DNA from: Geothrix sp.
GTDB taxonomy: Bacteria > Acidobacteriota > Holophagae > Holophagales > Holophagaceae
Direction: 5' to 3'
DNA: 64,000 nt
Assembly: GCA_019449415.1 (NCBI GenBank)
Contig: JAGRPP010000015.1
Span: forward strand, 1 to 64,000
In this document: positions 56,882 to 64,000 of the stretch, piece after piece
Layout: every line of letters starts with the position of its first letter
Numbering within the stretch: position 1 is the first letter of the stretch
Program-made: the position numbers and the translations under genes
Notes under the pieces: generated by a model
What the model saw: the letters and a program-made list of their open reading frames with translations, nothing else
What the model was told of the DNA's origin: nothing
The model's database searches: none

Positions 56882-57619
56882 GTGATCCGTACCTGCGATG
56901 CGATCGTCCTCAAAGCGGTGCCCTACTCTGAGGGTGGGGCCGTGGTGTCCTTTCTGTCCGAGCACGGGGAGCGGCTCAAGGGGCTGGCCAAGGGCGTGAA
57001 GAAGCCAACGGCCAAGTGGGTGGCGGCCTTCGAGCCCCTGGGCATGGTGCGGGTCAGCTTCTTCGGGAAAGAGCAGACCGAGCTGAAGCGGGTCACCCGC
57101 TGCGAGCTGACCTTCAGCCCCCTGACCCTGGGCCACCTGGAGTCCAGCCTGGTGATGGCCTGCCTGGCCGATCTCTTCGACCGCGTGGCCCGGGAAGGCG
57201 TGGAGGACGACCGGCTCTACCGCCTGCTGAGCGCTTGCGGACGGGCGCTCAAGACCGATCCGGATAATGCCCTGGGCATCCTGGCCTATGCGGAGCACTG
57301 GCTGCTTCACTGCTTGGGCCTGCTTCCCCACCCGCGGATCTGCGGGCGCTGCGGGAACGAGGCCGCCCCGCTCGCCCTGCTCAGCCCGGACCAGGGCTGG
57401 TGCTGTACGGCCTGCACGCCGGTGGATCGAGCCGAGGCCCTGCCGCCCGGAAGCCGCGAGCACCTGCGGCGGTTGCGGGCCGGGGGCGCCGAAACGGCTC
57501 CTCGGGTGGAGGCCGCCAACGAGGCTCAGACCGCCGTGACGGCCCTGCTCCGGGCCCGGCTTCTCCAGGAACTCGGCGGGGGGCTTCGCAGCTACGATGT
57601 GCTCTGGCAGACGCTTTGA
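56882..57619 (+). CDS. recO: DNA repair protein RecO
   Basis: A 245-residue RecO, which with RecR and RecF loads RecA at single-stranded gaps. The OB-fold N-terminus starts TCDAIVLKAVPYSEGGAVVS (about 4-23) and RLKGLAKGVKKP (about 31-42). The middle is all-helical. A zinc site CGRCG followed later by CCTAC (about 154-180) matches the C-x2-C...C-x2-C seen in many RecO proteins. I take GTG at 56882 as the start; the AAAG just before it is too near to be a good site, and no ATG lies at a suitable place. It is followed after about 80 bases by the MCP-like gene. Confidence 0.83.
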   Translation: MIRTCDAIVLKAVPYSEGGAVVSFLSEHGERLKGLAKGVKKPTAKWVAAFEPLGMVRVSFFGKEQTELKRVTRCELTFSPLTLGHLESSLVMACLADLFDRVAREGVEDDRLYRLLSACGRALKTDPDNALGILAYAEHWLLHCLGLLPHPRICGRCGNEAAPLALLSPDQGWCCTACTPVDRAEALPPGSREHLRRLRAGGAETAPRVEAANEAQTAVTALLRARLLQELGGGLRSYDVLWQTL

Positions 57620-57702
57620 AGCGTCTGGGCGCCGGGGACCGGACCAAACTTGGCCCTGGAACGGCCCGTGCCGATGGGGCTTCCATGGCTTTGAGGACGG
57701 GC

Positions 57703-60267
57703 ATGGGTCAGAACGGCTCCTTCTGGAAACGCATCGTGGCCCGTCGCTGGACGGCGGATGCGGCCATGCTTCCGATCCTTGGCCTCGTGGCCTACCTGCT
57801 GTTCCGGGCCTCGGCCTCGCTGCGGCCCGCCGAGGGCGCCGCCCTGATGATGGTGGCGGTGGGGTTGATCCTCCTCGGGCGCCGCTGGTTTTTCTGGTAC
57901 CGGGATCTGGTCCCGGACGGATTTATCGCCGACTGGGCCCACTTGATCCTCCAGGGGGATCGGACGCCCCACGAGCCTCCCCCGGGGCTCCGCGAGGAGG
58001 CGAGGCTGGCTGCCACCGCTCTGAACGTCCTGATCGAGGACTGCCTCCGGACCCGGAAGGACCTGGAGCAGCTCCAGCAGGCGGTCGGGCGGGAATGGCA
58101 GGACATGGACGACCTGCTGGGGCAGGCCCACCGGCAGCTTGTGGAGGAGGCGGAAGCGCGGGATTCCGCGCGGGAGCGGCTGGAGACCTTCGGCCGGGAT
58201 CTCAAACGCAGCATCGAGGGGCCCCTCCGGTTCGATCAGATCGAGCTGAACTACCGGCTCCGCCTGGATCAACACCGCCTCCAGGGGCAGGCCTTCCGGA
58301 CCTCGCTGGAACAGGCGCAGGGGGGGCTGGATCAGTTCGAGAACCTGCTGGAGGAACTCCAGGATTCGTTTCCCCGCCTGCGCCGGGAGGAGGATGCCCT
58401 GGGCCGGCTGGCGGACGCCAGCATCCGCCAGGGTGCCCGGCTGAGCCTGGCGGTGAAGGGGCTGGTGGCTCACACGCCGCGGCTTCTTGAGGAGACCAAG
58501 GCCCGGACCGACCAGCTTCAGCAGTTCCGGAAGTCGGCGGACGGGGTGCGGGACCAGGCCGAGGCTCTGGCGCGGCGGATCGATGCCTTCCGGGACGAGT
58601 CCCAGCAACGGATCCGGTCGTTCGGCGGGGCGCAGGGATCCCTCCGGATCATCGACCAGGCGGCTCAGCAGACCGGGCTCCTGGCCGTGAATGCGGCGAT
58701 CCTGGCTCAGCAGGGCGGCGGCGGGGCCGGAATGCAGGCCATCGGCGGACGCCTGCGCAGCCTGGCGGAGCAGACTTCGGGCGGGGCCTCGAACCTGGAG
58801 CGCGCCCTGGACCAGCATCAGCTGGAACTGGAACGGGAGAACACCGGCCTCTGGGATCTCCAGGAAGTGACCCAGCACCTGCGTTCCGGCATCCAGGAGC
58901 TGCTCCGGGTGGCTGGACATCTGGATCAGCAGGGACAGGATATGGAGCGGGCCCTGGAGACCCACCTCGGGCTGGTGGATCAGGTGCGCCAGACGGCGGA
59001 TCGGGCCGAACTCTCCCTCCACGAGGTGCGCGAACGCTCGGCGGCGATCGAAGCGGCCCTGGAGCGACAGTGGGGCGTGGAAGCGAAGGTGTTCCCGGAG
59101 CGGGAACGCCTGGCCCGGATCGCCCACCACCTGGCCGAGGTGGGCGACGAGTTCGCCCGCGTCAGCCAGCAGAACATCGACGAAACCTGGCACATCCTCA
59201 TCGGCCACCAGGAGATCCGGCGCAGCGAGGCCTACCTCCAGATCGCCTCGGGCGGGCTGCCTGGCCTTCTCGGCTCGACGGATCAACCGGAATCGCCCGG
59301 GAACCGGCTCGTCTGGGCCCGGACCCAGCGTCACCCGCGTCTCCTGGTCGGATCCGGCGCGCAGCTGCCCATGGGGCGCCGGGACGAATCCGGTGAGGTG
59401 CGCCTGCGGCTGATGGGGCTGGATGCGCTGGACCGGCCGGAACCTTCGGCCGTGGAAGCGTGGTCCTGCGATGCGGATGCGCGGGTGTGGAGCCTGAGGC
59501 TGATCGAGCCCCTGCGGACCGAGGACCATCGGCTCTCGTTGCTGGAAACCCTCAAAGAAAGCCCCCTGGAGGCTTGCCTTCCGGGGCTTGATCTGCGGAT
59601 CTCCCCCGAGGGCGCGGACATCCTCCTGGCCACGCCCTATCCGGGGCTTCCCATCTTCCTGGGTGGGCTCCGGCTCGAGATGCCGGTCGAAGCGGAGGCC
59701 TGGACTCAGCGCTTCCGGGAAATCGAGCACCGGGCCCCGGTCCACCAGGAGCTGATCTGGATCGGTCCCGAAGTGCACCCGGAGCTGCGGCAGGGCCTCA
59801 TGCGCCTGATCCATCACTGGGTGCGCGACGATCATCGACACGAAAGCTTCATGCCCTGGCTGCCTTACGAAGGGAACCGTCCCCCTTGTCCCTGGCTCTC
59901 TGAGGGCGAGGTGACGGACCGTCTCGAGGGCTGGCCCGGGATCCGCTGCCTCGGTGTCGATGCCGATCCGGCCCTCCTGCATCCCCTCAGAAACCGTCTG
60001 ATCCAGGCAGGAGCCGTGGAAGGAGCCGAGGGTGCCGTGCTCTGCGCCATGGGCCTCGCCCACGCCCATCCCGAGGCCCTGCTCCTGAGGCTCTTCCAGC
60101 CCGATCTGGGGCTGGCCGGGGCCTTCCATCCCGAGCTGGTGCCCTTCCAGTCGCGGCTTCGCGACGAGGTGCTGGCGGCCGACTCGAGCGTTCCCTATCG
60201 GGCGGCCTGGCAACTCCTGGAGGATCTGCAACAGAAGGGCTGGGCCCTTCCGCTGCCATCCGCATGA
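57703..60267 (+). CDS. Large MCP-like membrane protein of unknown function
   Basis: An 854-residue protein. Two transmembrane helices (about 17-34 and 41-58) with almost no loop between them anchor it. The next 380 residues are coiled coil. Within it, DQAAQQTGLLAVNAAILAQQ then MQAIGGRLRSLAEQTSGGA (about 320-360) resembles the signalling hairpin of chemoreceptors (Q-T-x-L-L-A-x-N-A-A-I), but the charged tip residues differ. The last 350 residues form an unassigned globular part with WARTQRHPRLLVGSGAQLP and IRCLGVDADPALLHPLRNRL. Such a layout, with no ligand-binding domain outside the membrane, suggests a cytoplasmic signalling or scaffold role. ATG 57703 follows GAGG; ATG 57685 is the alternative. 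Confidence 0.65.
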   Translation: MGQNGSFWKRIVARRWTADAAMLPILGLVAYLLFRASASLRPAEGAALMMVAVGLILLGRRWFFWYRDLVPDGFIADWAHLILQGDRTPHEPPPGLREEARLAATALNVLIEDCLRTRKDLEQLQQAVGREWQDMDDLLGQAHRQLVEEAEARDSARERLETFGRDLKRSIEGPLRFDQIELNYRLRLDQHRLQGQAFRTSLEQAQGGLDQFENLLEELQDSFPRLRREEDALGRLADASIRQGARLSLAVKGLVAHTPRLLEETKARTDQLQQFRKSADGVRDQAEALARRIDAFRDESQQRIRSFGGAQGSLRIIDQAAQQTGLLAVNAAILAQQGGGGAGMQAIGGRLRSLAEQTSGGASNLERALDQHQLELERENTGLWDLQEVTQHLRSGIQELLRVAGHLDQQGQDMERALETHLGLVDQVRQTADRAELSLHEVRERSAAIEAALERQWGVEAKVFPERERLARIAHHLAEVGDEFARVSQQNIDETWHILIGHQEIRRSEAYLQIASGGLPGLLGSTDQPESPGNRLVWARTQRHPRLLVGSGAQLPMGRRDESGEVRLRLMGLDALDRPEPSAVEAWSCDADARVWSLRLIEPLRTEDHRLSLLETLKESPLEACLPGLDLRISPEGADILLATPYPGLPIFLGGLRLEMPVEAEAWTQRFREIEHRAPVHQELIWIGPEVHPELRQGLMRLIHHWVRDDHRHESFMPWLPYEGNRPPCPWLSEGEVTDRLEGWPGIRCLGVDADPALLHPLRNRLIQAGAVEGAEGAVLCAMGLAHAHPEALLLRLFQPDLGLAGAFHPELVPFQSRLRDEVLAADSSVPYRAAWQLLEDLQQKGWALPLPSA

Positions 60268-60309
60268 CGCACCCGTGACGGGCGGATCTGCTGAATGTTT
60301 CCGGTGGGG

Positions 60310-60337
60310 TTGACAGCCGCACTGTGCTGCCGATACC
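60310..60337 (+). promoter_or_regulatory. Candidate promoter for tonB
   Basis: TTGACA (60310-60315) is a perfect -35 box. GATACC (60332-60337), 16 bases on, is a poor -10, so the call is tentative. It lies 136 bases upstream of the TonB-like gene in the 205-base gap 60268-60472, which shows nothing else recognisable. Confidence 0.35.
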
Positions 60338-60472
60338 TGATTCAAGCGATCTTTGGACCCCCTCCAGATGGTGTGTGATCCAGGGCCCGGGATTGCCACC
60401 AACCGTTGTCCACCGCTGGCGGTGGCCGTCGGATCTGCGGGAGGCCACGGAGCGCCACCCACAGGAGATGTC

Positions 60473-61231
60473 ATGTTCCCTTTCGCGTTCGCGCGCGGCC
60501 AGGGGCCTGCCTACGCGGACCTGCCGCCCACCCTCCAGCCCTGCGCCATCGCTGCCTCGGCACCCCCTTCCGAGTACCGGCTTGCGGCAACCCTGTCCGC
60601 GCTGGTCTACCTTCTGATCGGAGGCGCGGCCCTGACGCTGGCGTCACCCGCGCCCGCCACCATCCTGCAAGTGAGCCGCCCCACGAAACCCGAGCGGGTC
60701 ATCGAGTTCGCGGGGCCGCTGATGCCGCGGTTCATCGAGCATCGGCTCCTCACTTCCGGGGGCTCGGGCGGAGGCCCCGCCCTCCCCACGGCCCGGGCTG
60801 TGGCGGCGCCCCGCGTGGATCCTGAGGTCCCTGCGGCAAGCCTGCCCACGGAAAATCACCGCGGGGACCTTCCGGTGGCGGGGCCCGGACGCGCCGACCC
60901 CCTGGTCCAGGCCAATGGATCGACCCAGCCGATGGGCATGACCAGCCCCGGGATTCGCGACTTCACCATGATCGGGCTGACGGAGCTTCGCCGCGTGGAG
61001 CCGTTGTACCCGGACTTCGCCCGCCGCGCGCGGATCCAGGGCTCGGTGGTCCTCTCGATGACGGTGGACGACCAGGGCCTGCCGATCCAGGTGCAGGTCC
61101 TGGAAGGTCCCCAGGCCCTCCACGAGGCCGCCCTGCAGGCGGCGCGGCAGTGGCGCTTCGAGCCGGCCCGGATCGATGGCCGGTCCGTGGCCGCCCGCTT
61201 CAAGCTCACCTTGAACTTCCGGCTGAGGTGA
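60473..61231 (+). CDS. TonB-like energy transducer
   Basis: A 252-residue protein. One transmembrane helix (about 39-57, ATLSALVYLLIGGAALTL) is followed by an extended Pro/Ala-rich spacer (about 60-165), and then a TonB C-terminal domain: PLYPDFARRARIQGSVVLSM (about 179-198), IQVQVLEGPQALHEAALQAA and WRFEPARIDGRSVAARFKLT. TonB transmits proton-motive force to outer-membrane transporters. The N-terminal part before the helix is unusually long (about 38 residues) and no exbB, exbD or receptor gene is adjacent. AGGAGATG precedes the ATG at 60473. RNase P RNA begins about 6 bases after the stop. Confidence 0.83.
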   Translation: MFPFAFARGQGPAYADLPPTLQPCAIAASAPPSEYRLAATLSALVYLLIGGAALTLASPAPATILQVSRPTKPERVIEFAGPLMPRFIEHRLLTSGGSGGGPALPTARAVAAPRVDPEVPAASLPTENHRGDLPVAGPGRADPLVQANGSTQPMGMTSPGIRDFTMIGLTELRRVEPLYPDFARRARIQGSVVLSMTVDDQGLPIQVQVLEGPQALHEAALQAARQWRFEPARIDGRSVAARFKLTLNFRLR

Positions 61232-61237
61232 TACCGT

Positions 61238-61609
61238 GAAGGCGTGGGTCAGGGCGTCGCTGTCCGCAAGGGCAGAGGAAAGTCCGGGCTCCGCAGGGTG
61301 CTGGGCCTGGTAACGCCAGGGCGGGGTGACCCGACGGACAGTGCAACAGAGAACAGACCGCCGATGGATCCTCGGATCACAGGTAAGGGTGAAACGGTGG
61401 GGTAAGAGCCCACCGCCGGACTGGCAACAGGACGGGCATGGTAAACCCCCCAGGGAGCAAGACCAAATAGGCCGGCGCACCGCGCAAGCGGCGAGGGTTG
61501 ACCCGACCGAGCCGGCGGGTAGGTCGCACGAGGTGGGTGGTGACATTCATCCCAGAGGAATGACGCTCCACGACAGAACCCGGCTTACCGATCCACCACG
61601 GCCTCCGCA
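61238..61609 (+). ncRNA. rnpB: RNase P RNA, type A
   Basis: The catalytic RNA that trims tRNA 5' ends. Conserved blocks are in order: GAGGAAAGTCCGGGCTCC (61275-61292), ACAGTGCAACAGAGAACAG (61338-61356), GGTAAGGGTGAAACGG, GAGCAAGACCAAATAG (61455-61470), AGAGGAATGACGCTCCACGA and ACAGAACCCGGCTTAC (61573-61588). This is the bacterial type A pattern. The 5' end is estimated at about 61238 and the 3' end near 61609, where the P1 strands would pair. It follows the TonB gene with a gap of only about 6 bases, so a promoter must lie within tonB, or it is processed from a common transcript. Confidence 0.95.
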
Positions 61610-61620
61610 AGGGGGCCGTG
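61597..61620 (+). terminator. RNase P RNA terminator
   Basis: CACGGCCTCC (61597-61606) and GGGGGCCGTG (61611-61620) form a 10-bp stem (one T-G pair) with a GCAA loop, followed by CTTAAT. It closes the rnpB transcript and overlaps its 3' end region. Confidence 0.7.
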
Positions 61621-61631
61621 CTTAATGCCCT

Positions 61632-61706
61632 CCGGGGGTCCTGCGCTGCGCGCACACCCCCGGACCCCCGCGCTCAGCCCGGCGGAGCCGTGCTTCGCTT
61701 TGGCTC
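61632..61706. repeat. Structured dispersed repeat, copy 2
   Basis: The second copy of the element at 71-155. Outer arms CCGGGGGT and ACCCCCGG pair around an inner GCGC-TGC-GCGC, and GAGCC with GGCTC pair in the second half. Over its second half it differs from copy 1 at only about six positions. It lies immediately after the rnpB terminator, in a transcriptionally quiet gap. Confidence 0.6.
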
Positions 61707-61947
61707 GTTTACGGGGTGCTGTGCTGCTCTTACAGGGGATGCTGGGGTGGGTCCGTCCATGGTTCTTCCTCTTGATTGGAGTAGGCTGGTCTCCTCTCTG
61801 GATAGGCCTCTGATCAGCACCTCCCATCGCCACCTCGGCACGCCTGGAACGGGCGTTGGAGCTGTGCGCCCCGGCTGACGCAAGGGCGTGGCACCGCGCA
61901 GGGCCGCCGTCGCGGCGGCCGGATGGACCTGTTTCCCGGAGATTCCC
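61707..61947 (+). other. Non-coding gap with structured leader before the GNAT gene
   Basis: This stretch carries no gene I can support. Its last part can fold: CTGTGCG (61862-61868) with CGCGCAG (61895-61901), then GGCCGCC (61902-61908) with GGCGGCC (61914-61920), ending 27 bases before the next ATG. These could be a leader hairpin pair. A 24-codon hydrophobic frame at 61739-61813 is noted as doubtful. The middle of the gap is AT-richer than the rest of the window. Confidence 0.4.
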
Positions 61948-62706
61948 ATGTCCTATGACCTACTCAGCCTGGCCCGCCGTCTCGAAGGCGCTCAGGCCCG
62001 TCAGAACGAGCGCTTCAACCAGGCCGCCGGTGGCCGCAGCCTCCCGGTGGGCGGCGGCTTCGCCCATGCCCGCGGCCCAGGCCATCCCCTGAATCAGGCG
62101 TTGGGTCTGATCGATCCGATCGCCGAGGCGGAACTCGAAACCATCGAATCCTTTCTCGGCTCGCCAACGGTGCTGGAACTGAGCCCTGGCGCTGATCCGG
62201 ATCTATGGCCCCTGCTCGCCCGGCGGGGCTATCGCCTGCAGCAGTTCCAGCAGCTGTGGATCCGGTCCCTGGCCGAGGTGGAGGAGGCTCCGCCGCCCTC
62301 GGAGGTCCGCAGGGCGGAGCTTCGGGAGGCCGGTTCCTACAATCGGATCGTGGCGGCGGGGTTCATGGACCGGGATGATTGGCGCGGTCTGGTCCCTCCC
62401 TTCGAGGTCTCTCTCGCGGTCCCGGATGCCTGGGGGTTCCTGGCCATCGTGGATGGAGAACCCGCTGGGGGCGGCATGCTCGGGATCGTCGACGGCGTGG
62501 CCCTCCTGTCGGGCGATGCCGTGATCCCCTCCTTCCGGGGCCAGGGCCTGCAGAAGGCGCTCATCCGGGCCCGCCTGGCCTTCGCGCAAGGGCGCGGCTG
62601 CGACCTTGCCTGTGCCTCCACGGCGCCGGGAACGGCCAGCCAGCATTCGTACGAAGCCTGTGGTTTCCGCGTGGGCTATCCCAAGGTGGAGATGGCCCGG
62701 GACTGA
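61948..62706 (+). CDS. GNAT family N-acetyltransferase (two-part)
   Basis: A 252-residue acetyltransferase. The C-terminal domain (about 125-252) has AIVDGEPAGGGMLGIVDGV (beta4), the acetyl-CoA loop VIPSFRGQGLQKALIRARLA (about 192-211), and SQHSYEACGFRVGYPKVEM, typical of a GNAT end. The N-terminal 120 residues contain ADPDLWPLLARRGYRLQQFQQ, a feature of GNAT proteins with a preceding degenerate domain. Substrate unknown. GGAG stands close to the ATG at 61948. It is separated from the MFS gene by 24 bases on the same strand, and both may be cotranscribed. Confidence 0.8.
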   Translation: MSYDLLSLARRLEGAQARQNERFNQAAGGRSLPVGGGFAHARGPGHPLNQALGLIDPIAEAELETIESFLGSPTVLELSPGADPDLWPLLARRGYRLQQFQQLWIRSLAEVEEAPPPSEVRRAELREAGSYNRIVAAGFMDRDDWRGLVPPFEVSLAVPDAWGFLAIVDGEPAGGGMLGIVDGVALLSGDAVIPSFRGQGLQKALIRARLAFAQGRGCDLACASTAPGTASQHSYEACGFRVGYPKVEMARD

Positions 62707-62730
62707 TCGGCGCGATGCGATAGTGGGGGG

Positions 62731-63885
62731 ATGCGTCGCCCCGCACCCCCCACTGCCGCGCTCCTCGTGACGGCCCTCGCCTTCCATGTGGACATGCTCC
62801 TCTACTACCTGCTGGTGCCCTTGTTGCCGCGGTATGCCCGGGAGCTGCAGCTCAACCAGATGGAGGTGGGGATCCTCTTCGGCAGCTACGCCGTGGCGCT
62901 GCTGCTGGCGACTTTCCCGGTGGCTCTGCTCACGGATCGTTACGGCCGCCGCAGCCCCATGCTCTGGGGCCTGGTGGGGCTGATGGTCACGACGCTGGTG
63001 TTCGCGGTGTCGAAGCAGTACTGGCTGCTGGTGCTGGCGCGCTTTCTCCAGGGCGTGGCCGGTGCGGCGACCTGGCTGCCGGGCATGGCCCTGCTGGCCG
63101 ATCACTTTCCGGCCGAGTCCCGGGGCAAGGCCATGGGCACGGCCTTCGCCGCCGCGAATCTCGGGGTGCTGTTCGGGCCTCCGCTGTCGGGTTTCCTCGA
63201 TCAGCATGGGGGCCCCTCTACGCCATTCCTGCTGGGTGCGGTCCTGGTGGGTCTGGACGCGGCAGGCCGGGCCTTCCTGTTGCCGGTAGTCGAACCGGAA
63301 AGAGGCCCGAGGCTTCCATTTCGACAGTTGCTGTCCAATCGCACCATCCGTATCTTTGCCGGCGCCATGGCGCTGGGCTCCTGCTTGTGGGCCCTCCTGG
63401 AATCCACCTTGCCGCTGGATTTCGACCGCAGGCTGGGTCAGTCCCCGACGCAGATCGGCCTCTGTTTCGCGGCGGCGGCCGTGGCGCACACCCTCACCTC
63501 GCCCTTGATGGGCCGTCTGTCCGACCGCATTGGCCGGGCCCGGGTGTTGCGCGTGGGCCTGGTCCTGGCGGCGATCCTGCTGCCCCTTCCCGCCCTGCTG
63601 CCCCAGTCCTGGATGGTGGTGGTGGCCATGATGGGGCTGGGCAGCACGGCGAGCTTCATCATGAGTCCCTGCAGTCCTGCCGTGGCGGACCAGGTGGAGC
63701 GGTTGGGGAGCCAGAGCTTCGCCTCGGCCTTCTCCATCCTGAACCTGGCCTACTCCGTGGGCATGATGGTGGGGCCTCTGGTGGGAGGGGCCCTGGTGCA
63801 GGGTTTGGGGTTGGCCTGGGCCCTGGGGCTGTCCGGTCTCGGCTTTGCCGCCTACCTGCTGGCCATGAAGGGCATCAAGGCCTGA
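62731..63885 (+). CDS. MFS transporter
   Basis: A 384-residue major facilitator with 11-12 transmembrane segments. The inter-helix 2-3 motif appears as LLTDRYGRRSPM (about 69-80), close to the G-x-x-x-D-R-x-G-R-R signature, and ARFLQGVAGAATWLPG (about 107-122) is motif B/C-like. SDRIGRARVLRVGL repeats the motif between helices 8 and 9. Overall it resembles drug or small-molecule exporters of the DHA type. The substrate is not clear. It is followed, overlapping by 11 bases, by the end of a leftward gene. Confidence 0.82.
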   Translation: MRRPAPPTAALLVTALAFHVDMLLYYLLVPLLPRYARELQLNQMEVGILFGSYAVALLLATFPVALLTDRYGRRSPMLWGLVGLMVTTLVFAVSKQYWLLVLARFLQGVAGAATWLPGMALLADHFPAESRGKAMGTAFAAANLGVLFGPPLSGFLDQHGGPSTPFLLGAVLVGLDAAGRAFLLPVVEPERGPRLPFRQLLSNRTIRIFAGAMALGSCLWALLESTLPLDFDRRLGQSPTQIGLCFAAAAVAHTLTSPLMGRLSDRIGRARVLRVGLVLAAILLPLPALLPQSWMVVVAMMGLGSTASFIMSPCSPAVADQVERLGSQSFASAFSILNLAYSVGMMVGPLVGGALVQGLGLAWALGLSGLGFAAYLLAMKGIKA

Positions 63886-64000
63886 CGGCCCGGTAGATCC
63901 ACCGCTCGGCCGCGGCGTCCCAGGGGCGCCCATCCAGGCCGCCGTAGGCCTCGATGGCGCGGAAGCCGGCCTGCGCGAGACAGGCCTGGACCTCGGCATC
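63875..64000 (-). CDS. C-terminal end of a probable SAM-dependent methyltransferase (partial)
   Basis: Only the last 41 codons are in the window; the start lies beyond 64000. The translation begins DAEVQACLAQAGFRAIEAYG and ends AAERWIYRAVRP before a TGA at 63875-63877. The pattern V-x-x-x-L-x-x-A-G-F-x-x-x-x-x-Y-G and a final R-x-I-Y-x-A-V/R strand are typical of the tail of class I methyltransferases, where the last strand follows the conserved A-G-F. No SAM-binding motif can be checked. It overlaps the MFS 3' end by 11 bases, tail to tail. Confidence 0.5.
   Translation of the reverse strand, partial: DAEVQACLAQAGFRAIEAYGGLDGRPWDAAAERWIYRAVRP

Noticed and set aside
61739..61813. A 24-codon hydrophobic frame (M-L-G-W-V-R-P-W...) preceded by AGGGG
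   Set aside because: The AGGGG abuts the ATG, the frame has no family resemblance, and the gap is otherwise non-coding. It is possible as a small membrane peptide but not supportable from sequence.
1..64000. Phage, insertion sequence, integrase, CRISPR array, toxin-antitoxin or restriction genes
   Set aside because: I looked for transposase, integrase, Cas, repeat-spacer and small coupled toxin-antitoxin signatures on both strands and found none; all larger genes fit housekeeping, envelope or signalling families.

Overview
The window is a GC-rich, gene-dense stretch of chromosome from a Gram-negative bacterium. It carries lipid A synthesis (lpxD), lipoprotein maturation (lgt), a TonB-type energiser, outer-membrane-barrel and Sec-exported proteins, a type A RNase P RNA and many small chemotaxis and HDOD regulators. 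This, with the overall style of the proteins, would fit the Acidobacteriota class Holophagae (Geothrix/Holophaga relatives). That assignment is inference: there is no rRNA here to confirm it. Genes are packed tightly on both strands, often with ATGA, GTGA or TGATG overlaps. Most starts have a clear GGAG-type ribosome binding site.

Layout. 1-6.0 kb: a structured repeat, two membrane proteins, an exported protein, a rhodanese-like protein without its catalytic cysteine, then rluD-lgt divergent from lpxD across a heptanucleotide tandem repeat. 6.1-10.8 kb: one leftward operon, cheR-HDOD-HDOD-cheB-FliK-like. 10.8-17.2 kb: acpS and a GNAT gene, an HpaI-type aldolase, hrpB, a membrane protein, a solitary C-terminal half of transketolase and a small PH-like protein. 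17.3-22.8 kb: a membrane Ser/Thr kinase with TPRs, enoyl-CoA hydratase, a glutamine amidotransferase and ssb, with an AT-rich inverted-repeat element between two of them. 22.8-25.9 kb: a BlaI/BlaR1-type pair whose M56 sensor has a duplicated C-terminal domain. 26-31 kb: an ABC-F ATPase, a hybrid histidine kinase, tcdA-tatD and tRNA-Arg(CCT). 31-42.8 kb: dCMP deaminase, a cysteine-type formate dehydrogenase-like protein with no partner genes, an operon of Gfo/Idh oxidoreductase, serine hydrolase and SpoIID-like protein, and an M14 peptidase. 42.9-49 kb: yebC, ybeY with an AT-hook-bearing tail, rsmG, a LysM protein, a PfkB kinase and a proline-rich Smr protein. 49.3-60.3 kb: a barrel protein, two related exported coiled-coil proteins, a Uup-like ABC-F ATPase divergent from a MarR regulator, a transglutaminase-like protein, a CpxP/Spy-like protein, recO and a large MCP-like membrane protein. 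60.4-64 kb: tonB, rnpB with its terminator, a second copy of the structured repeat, a GNAT gene, an MFS transporter and the C-terminal end of a probable methyltransferase that runs off the window.

Most of this is housekeeping. I see no phage, insertion sequence, CRISPR array or obvious defence island. The least explained items are the small repeats (a two-copy folded element with an apparently covarying inner stem, a GATTAACAGG inverted repeat that supplies a stop codon, heptamer and 21-bp duplications), the HDOD pair inside a cheR-cheB operon, the large MCP-like protein, the duplicated M56 sensor domain and the AT-hook extension of YbeY.
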